Assembly: GCF_029844725.1 (NCBI RefSeq)
Contig: NZ_JAOCKJ010000006.1
Span: 248,001 to 312,000 of the forward strand
DNA: 64,000 bases
From: Pantoea sp. GD03673
GTDB taxonomy: Bacteria; Pseudomonadota; Gammaproteobacteria; Enterobacterales; Enterobacteriaceae
Direction of reading: 5' to 3'
Shown: positions 57,501 to 64,000 of the stretch, piece by piece
Layout: every line of letters starts with the position of its first letter
Numbering within the stretch: position 1 is the stretch's first letter
Program-made: the position numbers and the translations under genes
The notes under the pieces: model-generated
Seen by the model: the letters and a program-made list of their open reading frames with translations, nothing else
The model's database searches: none
What the model was told of the DNA's origin: nothing

Positions 57501-58940
57501 AAGATAATGCACGACCTCTGCATCACTGAAACCTTTGAGGTAAACACGAGGTAGTTTATTACCCTCAAGCGTGGCAGGAATCACCACATCCTCATATGTG
57601 GAGCGGCAGGAAAGCACAACAGTTATCCAGGGAAAGTCACTCAAATCTTTAAGCAGCCCGGGCAGTCGTTCTGGCCATATTGACTGCCCATTTTTTTCGT
57701 TCAACGCATCAATGGCGATGAGCGTGCGAACACCTGCCGTTTCACCCGCAGCGTTGAGTGCTCCCAGGAAATGCTTCACCTGCAGGTGCTTAGGCAGATC
57801 TAACTCTTTTAAAATTTCACCCCAGGGTTCTGCATCAGGTAACTTACCCCCAAGGATCATCAGCGCAGGTCTGTTGTATTGGAGTTGGTGAGCGCATGCG
57901 TCAGCAAGAAGATGTGATTTACCCGATCCTGCATCTCCCAGAATAAGCAGCGCCCGCGAATTAATGTGCTGGCAGCGCTCAGACCCAATTATCCGTGCGG
58001 CTGCATAGAGTGCACTGACAAGATTGGACGCTTTGGATAACGCAGGGTGAGACTTGTCCTGTTCAGAATGCTTGATTTCCAGTTGGTTTAGCCACGTCAA
58101 TGCCGCCCCCGTGGCTGCTTCGACCGTGTTTTTCAGGTCCAAGGCAGGAAAAGGTTCTGGTCTACTTAAAGCAGCCTGACGTAACGCACAGACGGCGCCG
58201 TGAATAATACTTTTTTCGTCCCCATCACCGCACCCGGGCATTGAACGCAGTTTATCTTCGATCTTTTCGGCATTATTCTGTATTTCTTCAAATACGGAAG
58301 GATCTCTGAGCGCGGCAAGTATCGATTGCCTGACGGGTTGGTTGATATGGTTTTCAGGACTGTATCGATCACCCAGACTAAATTTAACGCGCTCAAAAGC
58401 GTTTGAGAGCCACTCTGGCGTCAGAGTTTCATTATCGAACCAGAATGCCACACGACCTGCTGCTCGGGGATTATTGACGGTGAGCCTGATTTTAATTTCG
58501 TGAGCGTCCCAGCGCTCAATTGAAATCTTTCGACCTGACGCACTGCAAAGTTCTGTTTGCTCAGTCGTCCATTTGTTCCATTCAGCCAGTGCTGTCTGGA
58601 CGTTGTCTCTACGTGAGTCTGAAAGATCGAATGGGAAGCAGGCGATAAAACGGGTCATCGCCGGATGTTTAATTAGAGCGGTCTTCAGCGAATTACTTAG
58701 TGAGGTCATCATGCTCTTAAAATCGGAGTAGAATTTGACCTGCCACCCTATTTCCGATCCATCTTTCAGCATGGCAAAACACTCCACGCCCGCGTCACCC
58801 CCACGCCCCTTTCGATCGAAGCGAATGCGGTCCTCAATCGGTTCGTCATTTGCCAGCTGGCAGCAGAGCTCTTCGAATGCATCAGCCTGACTGCTTCGGT
58901 GCGGGCGAATTTCATACAGATTTATGTCGGGTAGAGCCAT
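54516..58940 (-). CDS. Avs-like STAND NTPase with N-terminal PD-(D/E)XK (Mrr-like) nuclease
   Basis: A 1474-residue protein, numbered here from an ATG three codons upstream (58949). Residues 20-75 form a nuclease domain: FEELCCQLA, GGDAGVE (Asp52, Glu56) and GWQVK (Gln70, Lys72). Residues about 325-460 are the NTPase: Walker A GDAGSGKS (338-345), Walker B IAIDALNE (411-418), and a sensor arginine in VLSCRSTY. The remaining 1000 residues are helical and should be the sensor. This plan is that of antiviral STAND (Avs) proteins, which recognise conserved phage proteins, oligomerise and degrade DNA. The Avs subtype is unresolved. ATG 58940 lies 10 bp after AAGGA. Confidence 0.8.
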   Translation of the reverse strand: MALPDINLYEIRPHRSSQADAFEELCCQLANDEPIEDRIRFDRKGRGGDAGVECFAMLKDGSEIGWQVKFYSDFKSMMTSLSNSLKTALIKHPAMTRFIACFPFDLSDSRRDNVQTALAEWNKWTTEQTELCSASGRKISIERWDAHEIKIRLTVNNPRAAGRVAFWFDNETLTPEWLSNAFERVKFSLGDRYSPENHINQPVRQSILAALRDPSVFEEIQNNAEKIEDKLRSMPGCGDGDEKSIIHGAVCALRQAALSRPEPFPALDLKNTVEAATGAALTWLNQLEIKHSEQDKSHPALSKASNLVSALYAAARIIGSERCQHINSRALLILGDAGSGKSHLLADACAHQLQYNRPALMILGGKLPDAEPWGEILKELDLPKHLQVKHFLGALNAAGETAGVRTLIAIDALNEKNGQSIWPERLPGLLKDLSDFPWITVVLSCRSTYEDVVIPATLEGNKLPRVYLKGFSDAEVVHYLSKRGISVPETPRQLEELQNPLFLRLASDAVNNGESETILPETLSGISGTFALYTAAVTKHVETTLRVVPARKIVQKAIALLVKEMADTGRGQLGYGRADALIRTIHNGSEMANDLLFQLANEGMLAIEPDTHSVSDEDEIVRFEFERVGDHMITANLLERSALHGIGGLCQHGTPLHAALSDKGSFIRAGLLEALAVQLPEKYNLELLDLHGIPCADMLAVPFEKSLLTRQLSVFSARTWQLVEETGDDDLRYDTLIALASEPGHAFNVTFLDAELRPLSMPERDACWTAHLAYFERADHLVNWAWHANQSRITPERAELAAVQLAWFLTATRRPLRDRATKALVALLADRPALASAVWERFRGLDDGYVTERVLASLYGAAMQGRWRQDQLSNTALTIHRDLFSDQRLTQNALLRDHALGLIEYAKLNAAADDPVLMITSQVSFKSVWPIEYVSEDTIDAYTREYGAGRRGHDEIVNSCIDGDFGRYVLDPAVRDWSPAPLGTAVLPTALDLQEEWFEQFKLSASPEMLEAYEALVKALSHKGPKSSAFSTEERARINEAKLHFRTVVGDSAYEEWRAKAENWRNDGMYQRVPGSSAAEFNLGWARRWVVMRAHELGWSSELHDHLDSRIRGSRNKHMLERIGKKYQWLALYELLARMRDNLARLPSWDDDNVAMRNLDPSLLIANTSEVGWRDFKGEAFWAGTAPYLPAMTATEAIAWLHSDEDILDGADVITVTSPEDEHSWLVLRGFEGWSESAQEIRTESWRRVGCIVISAQDLGTALSIMSAKHFTTDLDLPIAEGGGNHVHLGEYPRHSFTADYTDWFDEWLPNGCREHGKGISVLPTTAEYSAMTGGYDGSVTDNINISMPASWIMDEMKIRLKDGRSILFQDSSNNVIFWDPAVTHAGRSAGLIDRKAFLKLLHEKELVAVWAVAGEKNAYSEGYGKGFGGRLTYTCLYHSCGEEIREMPRFQSFDEPSEEQLKEFMGDDRGIEV

Positions 58941-59148
58941 TTTGAACATATCCTTATTCAGTTAGTCTGGCGGTGTAATCTGCCTAATTATGATGGGGTA
59001 TGTACTTGATCTGAACGCCGCCTTGCCAGAAAAAGGCTCATGTCAGTGAAAACGTAAACGCACCAATGAATACCTGATAAAACAGACATTGTCGTTTCTA
59101 CGCTGTCTCGCTGACCCTTTCAGAAAATAAAAGCACTACATGACGGAA

Positions 59149-59170
59149 TGCTGGCCTGCCCCAGTATTAG
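59149..59170 (+). repeat. Direct repeat flanking the retron-Avs cargo, right copy
   Basis: TGCTGGCCTGCCCCAGTATTAG is the partner of the copy at 50588-50610, in the same orientation 8.5 kb away. It lies in the 604-bp gap between the divergent Avs-like gene and hsdR. Confidence 0.6.
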
Positions 59171-59185
59171 GCTTCTCACGACGAT

Positions 59186-59544
59186 GAGCGCGCCATGTTG
59201 CCAGACGGAACAACCTTTTACTCATCGCACACTATCTCCCAAGAATACATGTACCAAACGTCCTATCGTTAGAAGCGTTACTGATTGAACTTTTCCTAAG
59301 CCAGCTAGTAGAAGAGAACTCTCTACTGCAATTACAAGCGAGTGTAGCGGTGACCCTGAGCATTGATGGACACAAGAGGATAATCAATAAGGAGGGTTTA
59401 ACAAAAAGCACAAAGCTGCATATTTGGCTTAGTAAGGGTGAAGATCTCACCGTGCTGATTCTGTTGGCTAAAGGCATTAACGAAGCTCTTTATTTGTGCA
59501 AGAATTGGTCCATATTCCTTCACTTTAATCTGACCGGAAATGCT
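59186..59544 (+). pseudogene. Open frame upstream of hsdR, possible gene remnant
   Basis: The frame stays open for about 119 codons before the hsdR start and is in phase with it. Parts look protein-like ([20 protein letters not shown], and [20 protein letters not shown]). It lacks a good start and begins 15 bp after the right direct repeat. It could be the remnant of an older gene or simply the hsdR leader. No family was recognised. Confidence 0.25.
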
Positions 59545-61977
59545 ATGGCTGGCGTGAACAAAGCTCAACTGACTGAAACCGACATCGTAACTAAATTTAT
59601 TCTGCCTGCGGTCAAGAAGGCCGGATGGGATGACATGACGCAAATTCGCCAGGAGGTGAAGTTACGTGATGGCAAAGTAGTTGTGCGGGGTAAGTTGGCA
59701 TCCCGTCAGAAAGTGAAATCAGCAGATATAGTGCTCTACCATAAGCCTGGCTTACCGCTGGCAGTCATTGAAGCGAAAGCAAACAAGCATGAAATTGGAA
59801 AAGGGATGCAGCAGGGACTGGGTTATGCCGCCTTGTTAGAGGTTCCTTTCGTCTTTGCCTCCAATGGTGATGGCTTCGTATTTCATGACAAAACGACCCC
59901 TGATCAGCTGGAACGAGAAATTACACTCGAAGAGTTCCCAACGCCTGCTGAGTTATGGGGGAAGTTCTGTCTCTGGAAAGGTTATACCGCCGCACAACTG
60001 CCTGTTATTACGCAGGACTACTATGAAGACGGCTCCGGTAAATCGCCGCGCTATTATCAGCTTCAGGCAATCAATAAAACGCTTGAGGCTATCTCAGCAG
60101 GCCAGAACCGCATCTTATTAGTGATGGCAACCGGTACCGGCAAAACCTACACCGCCTTCCAGATTATCTGGCGGTTATGGAAAAGCAGGCACAAGAAACG
60201 CATCCTGTTCTTGGCAGATCGCAACATTCTTGTTGATCAAACCCGCACCAACGATTTCCAGCCTTTTGGGCAGGCAATGACCAAAGTCACTGGCCGCACC
60301 GTCGATCCCGCTTACGAAATCCACCTAGCGCTGTATCAGGCAATGACAGGAACCGAAGAGCATGAAAAAGCGTATAAGCAGGTTGCGCGTGACTTCTTCG
60401 ACCTGATCATCATTGACGAATGCCATCGCGGCAGCGCCGCTGAAGACAGTGCCTGGCGGGAGATTCTGGAATACTTTAGTAGTGCGACTCAGGTCGGTTT
60501 AACGGCGACGCCGAAAGAGACCCATGAGGTTTCAAATACAGACTATTTCGGTGAGCCGGTCTATACCTATTCGCTTAAGCAGGGCATTGAGGATGGCTTC
60601 CTGGCGCCTTATAAAGTTGTACGCGTTGATATCAATGTTGACCTGCAAGGGTGGCGTCCAGCGAAAGGAGAAGTCGATAAAAATGGTGAGCTGATCGAAG
60701 ATCGCATCTACAACCAAAAAGATTTTGATCGCAACTTAGTCATTGATGAACGCACTCAGCTGGTGGCGGAAACCATTACGGATTACCTTAAGCGCACCAA
60801 CCCCATGGATAAAACCATCGTCTTCTGCAATGACATACCTCATGCAGAGCGGATGCGGCGCGCCCTGGTCAATCTCAACGCAGCGCAAATGAAAGAAAAT
60901 GATAAATACATTATGCGTATTACAGGCGATGAGGCCGAGGGAAAAAACCAGCTCGATAACTTCATCAATCCGAAGAAGCCCTACCCGGTTATCACCGTAA
61001 CATCAGAACTGATGACAACGGGTGTGGATGCCAAAACCTGTAAGCTGGTTGTGCTTGAACAAAACATCCAGTCGATGACCAAATTTAAGCAAATCATTGG
61101 ACGCGGCACGCGTATTGATGAACGCTACAACAAGCTATGGTTCACCATTATGGATTTCCGAAAAGCCACCGAACTGTTTGCAGATGAACGCTTTGATGGC
61201 TTGCCAGTGAAAGTCATAACCACGACAAAAGATGAGGTCGCCGATCCAGAGTCAGATTTTGATGAGCAACTGGAAGATAATGTATCGGGTGAAGATGCCC
61301 AAACAGGCCATGCAGAAGAACCATCACCGGATTATCCCTCTGGCACCTCAACAGAATCCGAACCTGATGGCGAACTGCCCGAAACTGACGAAGAACGGCG
61401 CAGGAAGTTTTACGTTAAAGGCGTTGCTGTTAATGTGCTATCTAAACGCGTTCAGTATTATGACGCTGACGGTAAGCTGGTTACCGAATCATTTCAGGAT
61501 TACACCCGTCGTACGCTGATGAAAGAGTACGCATCTTTGGACGATTTTGTTCAACGCTGGCAGAGTGCTGAACGTAAACAGGCCATTATCGAAGAGCTGG
61601 AACAGCAGGGCATTATCTGGGATGTGCTGACGGAAGAGGTCGGCAAAGAGCTGGATCCGTTCGATATGCTCTGTCATGTCGTGTACGGTCAGCCGCCGCT
61701 CACCCGCCTTGAACGCGCCGATAATGTGCGTAAGCGTAACTACTTTACCAAATACTCTGAGTCGGCTCAGGCCGTGTTGAGCAACCTGCTCGATAAATAC
61801 GCCGATGCGGGCGTAAAGGAAATCGAAGATATTCAGGTACTGAAGCTTCGACCTTTTGATACCATGGGCCGCCCTTTGGAGATCATCAAAAAGAACTTTG
61901 GTGACAAGGAAAGCTACATGAGTGCCGTGAGTGAACTGGAAAAAGAAATCTACGAACTCCCTCCTCGCTCGGCCTGA
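59545..61977 (+). CDS. hsdR: Type I restriction enzyme R subunit HsdR (EcoAI family)
   Basis: An 810-residue motor and nuclease subunit. ATG 59545 is chosen because GGAAA lies 4 bp before it and [15 protein letters not shown] fits the family; a GTG at 59350 in frame is less likely. The nuclease domain has Asp61 (ADIVLY), Glu76-Ala-Lys78 and the QxxxY motif at Gln90-Tyr94. The helicase part has ATGTGKT (195-201), DECH (291-294) and LTATPKE. An acidic linker lies around residues 565-615. The R-M-S gene order and the sequences match type IB (EcoAI/EcoEI) systems. Confidence 0.95.
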   Translation: MAGVNKAQLTETDIVTKFILPAVKKAGWDDMTQIRQEVKLRDGKVVVRGKLASRQKVKSADIVLYHKPGLPLAVIEAKANKHEIGKGMQQGLGYAALLEVPFVFASNGDGFVFHDKTTPDQLEREITLEEFPTPAELWGKFCLWKGYTAAQLPVITQDYYEDGSGKSPRYYQLQAINKTLEAISAGQNRILLVMATGTGKTYTAFQIIWRLWKSRHKKRILFLADRNILVDQTRTNDFQPFGQAMTKVTGRTVDPAYEIHLALYQAMTGTEEHEKAYKQVARDFFDLIIIDECHRGSAAEDSAWREILEYFSSATQVGLTATPKETHEVSNTDYFGEPVYTYSLKQGIEDGFLAPYKVVRVDINVDLQGWRPAKGEVDKNGELIEDRIYNQKDFDRNLVIDERTQLVAETITDYLKRTNPMDKTIVFCNDIPHAERMRRALVNLNAAQMKENDKYIMRITGDEAEGKNQLDNFINPKKPYPVITVTSELMTTGVDAKTCKLVVLEQNIQSMTKFKQIIGRGTRIDERYNKLWFTIMDFRKATELFADERFDGLPVKVITTTKDEVADPESDFDEQLEDNVSGEDAQTGHAEEPSPDYPSGTSTESEPDGELPETDEERRRKFYVKGVAVNVLSKRVQYYDADGKLVTESFQDYTRRTLMKEYASLDDFVQRWQSAERKQAIIEELEQQGIIWDVLTEEVGKELDPFDMLCHVVYGQPPLTRLERADNVRKRNYFTKYSESAQAVLSNLLDKYADAGVKEIEDIQVLKLRPFDTMGRPLEIIKKNFGDKESYMSAVSELEKEIYELPPRSA

Positions 61978-62049
61978 TTCCCTTTGAATGTCTGTCACCG
62001 TAGCGACCGCTCGGTGGCAGACTTTTTTATTACGGAAATTGCAACAAAC

Positions 62050-63525
62050 ATGTCTATCAGTTCAGTTATCAAATCCTTACAGGACATTATGCGTAAAGAC
62101 GCCGGTGTGGACGGCGATGCGCAACGCCTGGGTCAGCTTTCATGGCTGCTGTTTTTAAAAATTTTCGACACTCAGGAAGAAGAGCTAGAAGCCATAATGG
62201 ATGCAGAAGAGTATCGTTTGCCGGTTCCCGCACGTTATCTGTGGCGCAACTGGGCGGCTGATGCAGAAGGTATAACGGGCGACGCGCTGCTTGAGTTCGT
62301 TAATGACGATCTCTTCCCTGCCCTGAAAAACCTGCCTGCACCTCGTGATAAAAATCCACGTGGATTTGTGGTACGGGAAGCTTTCAGTGACGCCTTTAAC
62401 TATATGAAAAACGGTACGCTGCTGCGTCAGGTCATCAACAAACTGAATGAGATTAATTTCGGCGACAGCAACGAACGCCATTTGTTTGGCGATATCTACG
62501 AACAAATTTTGCGCGACCTGCAAAGCGCCGGTAACGCCGGTGAGTTTTATACTCCACGCGCCGTTACCCGCTTTATGGTTAACCGTATCGACCCCAGACT
62601 AGGCGAGCGCGTGATTGATCCCGCCTGCGGCACTGGCGGATTTTTGGCTTGCACGGTTGATCATATCAAAGCCAACTACGTTCACAGCACCGATGATCAC
62701 CAAACGCTGCAGAAGCAGATTCACGGCGTAGAGAAAAAGCAGCTACCGCACCTGCTTTGTACCACCAATATGCTGCTACACGGTATTGAAGTTCCGGTAC
62801 AGATTCGCCATGACAATACGTTAAGCAAACCGCTCTCTTCATGGGATGAGCAGTTCGATGTTATTGTTACCAACCCGCCATTTGGCGGCACCGAAGAAGA
62901 TGGCATCGAGAAAAACTTTCCCTCTGAAACGCAAACGCGCGAAACTGCTGATCTCTTCCTGCAGTTGATTGTGGAAGTGCTGGCAGATAAAGGACGCGCC
63001 GCCGTAGTACTGCCGGACGGCACGCTGTTTGGTGAAGGTGTTAAAACCAAAATCAAAAAACTGCTGACAGAAGAGTGCAACCTGCACACCATCGTACGTC
63101 TGCCGAATGGCGTGTTTAATCCCTATACCGGCATCAAAACTAACCTGTTGTTTTTCACTAAAGGCCAGCCGACGCAGGATATCTGGTTCTATGAACATCC
63201 CTATCCTGAAGGCGTGAAAAACTACAGCAAAACCCGCCCAATGAAGGTCGAAGAGTTTCAGCCGGAGATCGATTGGTGGGGCAATGAAGCCGACGGCTTT
63301 GCCAGCCGTGTTGAAAACGAACACGCCTGGAAAGTCAGCATTGATGAAGTCATTGCTCGTAACTTCAACCTTGATATTAAGAATTCGCATCAGGCAGAAG
63401 CAATCAGCCACGATCCCGATGAGCTGCTGGCGCAGTATCGGCAGCAGCAAACCGAAATCAACCAGCTGCGCCACCAGCTTCGCGATATCCTCGGTGCCGC
63501 GCTTGCGGGTAAGGAGGTCAACTGA
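62050..63525 (+). CDS. hsdM: Type I DNA methyltransferase M subunit HsdM (EcoAI family)
   Basis: A 491-residue N6-adenine methyltransferase. The SAM motif is DPACGTGGF (190-198) and the catalytic motif NPPF is at 275-278. The N-terminal domain (MSISSVIKSLQDIMRKDAGV, DGDAQRLGQLSWLLFLKIF) is typical of EcoAI-type HsdM. ATG 62050 gives this standard start; an in-frame ATG at 61984 is less likely. It lies 72 bp after hsdR and overlaps hsdS by one base (TGATG). With HsdS it methylates host sites; with HsdR it restricts DNA. Confidence 0.96.
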   Translation: MSISSVIKSLQDIMRKDAGVDGDAQRLGQLSWLLFLKIFDTQEEELEAIMDAEEYRLPVPARYLWRNWAADAEGITGDALLEFVNDDLFPALKNLPAPRDKNPRGFVVREAFSDAFNYMKNGTLLRQVINKLNEINFGDSNERHLFGDIYEQILRDLQSAGNAGEFYTPRAVTRFMVNRIDPRLGERVIDPACGTGGFLACTVDHIKANYVHSTDDHQTLQKQIHGVEKKQLPHLLCTTNMLLHGIEVPVQIRHDNTLSKPLSSWDEQFDVIVTNPPFGGTEEDGIEKNFPSETQTRETADLFLQLIVEVLADKGRAAVVLPDGTLFGEGVKTKIKKLLTEECNLHTIVRLPNGVFNPYTGIKTNLLFFTKGQPTQDIWFYEHPYPEGVKNYSKTRPMKVEEFQPEIDWWGNEADGFASRVENEHAWKVSIDEVIARNFNLDIKNSHQAEAISHDPDELLAQYRQQQTEINQLRHQLRDILGAALAGKEVN

Positions 63526-64000
63526 TGTCTGCTGAGCAACTGATCACCCAGCATATCAATACCTGGACTTCTGCCTTACAGACACGCTCAACCGCTGGAC
63601 GCGGCAACAACGGCAAGATTGATCTTTATGGCATAAAAAAGCTGCGTGAACTGATTCTGGAACTGGCCGTACGTGGCAAGCTGGTGCCGCAGGACCCAAA
63701 TGATGAACCTGCGTCTGAGTTGCTAAAACGCATTGCTGCTGAAAAAGCCGAGCTGATGAAGCAGGAAAAAATTAAAAAACAGAAGCCTTTGGCAAAAATT
63801 AATAAGGATGAAACGCCGTTTGAATTGCCGGAGAGCTGGGAATGGACATCGTTAGGTTTTCTGACTAATTATGGTCAATGTGATAAAGCAGAGCCTGAAG
63901 ATGCTAAAAGCAACACATGGATTGTTGAACTCGAAGATATTGAAAAAGAAACATCCAGACTTTTAAATAGAGTTACTTTTTCCGAGCGCCCATTCAAAAG
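63525..64000 (+). CDS. hsdS: Type I specificity subunit HsdS, 3' truncated by window end
   Basis: The first 158 residues are visible. The N-terminal region (STAGRGNNGKIDLYGIKKLR, then ELILELAVRGKLVPQDPNDE) is the conserved EcoAI-type spacer that contacts HsdM. From about residue 105 (WEWTSLGFLTNYGQCDK) the first target recognition domain begins. Its DNA target cannot be predicted here. GGAGG lies 9 bp before the ATG. Confidence 0.95.
   Translation, partial: MSAEQLITQHINTWTSALQTRSTAGRGNNGKIDLYGIKKLRELILELAVRGKLVPQDPNDEPASELLKRIAAEKAELMKQEKIKKQKPLAKINKDETPFELPESWEWTSLGFLTNYGQCDKAEPEDAKSNTWIVELEDIEKETSRLLNRVTFSERPFK

Noticed and set aside
59232..59477. 81-codon minus-strand frame upstream of hsdR
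   Set aside because: No start signal or recognisable domain. It overlaps the plus-strand open frame that runs into hsdR, and neither is convincing.
46928..64000. Second copy of the tRNA 3' end as the right attachment site
   Set aside because: I did not find a repeat of the T-arm/acceptor sequence to the right of the tRNA within the window; the island probably extends further.

Overview
The window is chromosomal DNA of a gamma-proteobacterium of the Enterobacterales, most likely a Pantoea/Erwinia-type member of the Erwiniaceae. Bases 1-46,900 follow the Escherichia coli gene order exbDB-metC-yghB-yqhC-dkgA ... parC-plsC-ftsP ... mdaB-ygiN / parE-yqiA-cpdA-yqiB-nudF / tolC-ygiBC-ygiD-ribB-ubiK-hldE-glnE-ygiF / ygiM-cca-uppP-folB-plsY-tsaD / rpsU-dnaG-rpoD-mug. 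The proteins are clearly diverged from E. coli, and lineage-specific genes sit in the gaps: a TRAP transporter operon between exbB and metC, a periplasmic cyclohexadienyl dehydratase-like protein between parC and mdaB, and a TetR/SDR pair next to mug. The genus assignment is an inference.

Layout. 1-840 is the end of a spore-coat-U (Csu-type pilus) adhesin. It is followed by a TcuC/CitA-type tricarboxylate symporter, the TonB energy genes exbD and exbB, and dctPQM (TRAP). From metC to mug the content is housekeeping: sulfur amino acids, topoisomerase IV, phospholipid synthesis (plsC, plsY), cell division (ftsP), outer-membrane efflux (tolC), riboflavin (ribB with its FMN riboswitch), LPS heptose (hldE), nitrogen control (glnE), tRNA modification and maturation (tsaD, cca), undecaprenyl phosphate recycling (uppP), folate (folB), and the rpsU-dnaG-rpoD macromolecular-synthesis operon. 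Intergenic regions carry two families of repeats.

At 46,928 a tRNA-Ile2 (CAU) gene marks the edge of a genomic island that runs past the right end of the window. Its left part resembles a P4/CP4-57-type satellite without an integrase in view: 14-bp direct repeats, an unknown coiled-coil protein, AlpA, a DUF3296 (YagK/YfjJ, inovirus Gp2-like) protein with HUH and YxxK motifs, and a companion protein. The companion is built from three copies of a helical repeat that also forms the C-terminus of the DUF3296 protein.

The right part is a defence cluster: (i) a complete Ec78-like retron, with an msr-msd RNA bounded by 11-bp inverted repeats, a reverse transcriptase, PtuA ATPase and PtuB HNH nuclease, all overlapping by 4 bp; (ii) a 1474-residue STAND NTPase with an N-terminal PD-(D/E)XK/Mrr-like nuclease, of the Avs (antiviral STAND) type; (iii) an EcoAI-family type I restriction-modification locus hsdR-hsdM-hsdS, with hsdS cut by the window end. 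Two near-identical 22-23 bp direct repeats, resembling an insertion-sequence end, flank the retron plus Avs unit. Both lie beside what look like truncated coding fragments, suggesting that this cargo was acquired as a module. The most notable points are the retron with an intrinsic terminator between its RNA and its RT gene, the Avs-like protein beside it, the direct repeats around them, and the four-copy repeat module in the satellite proteins.
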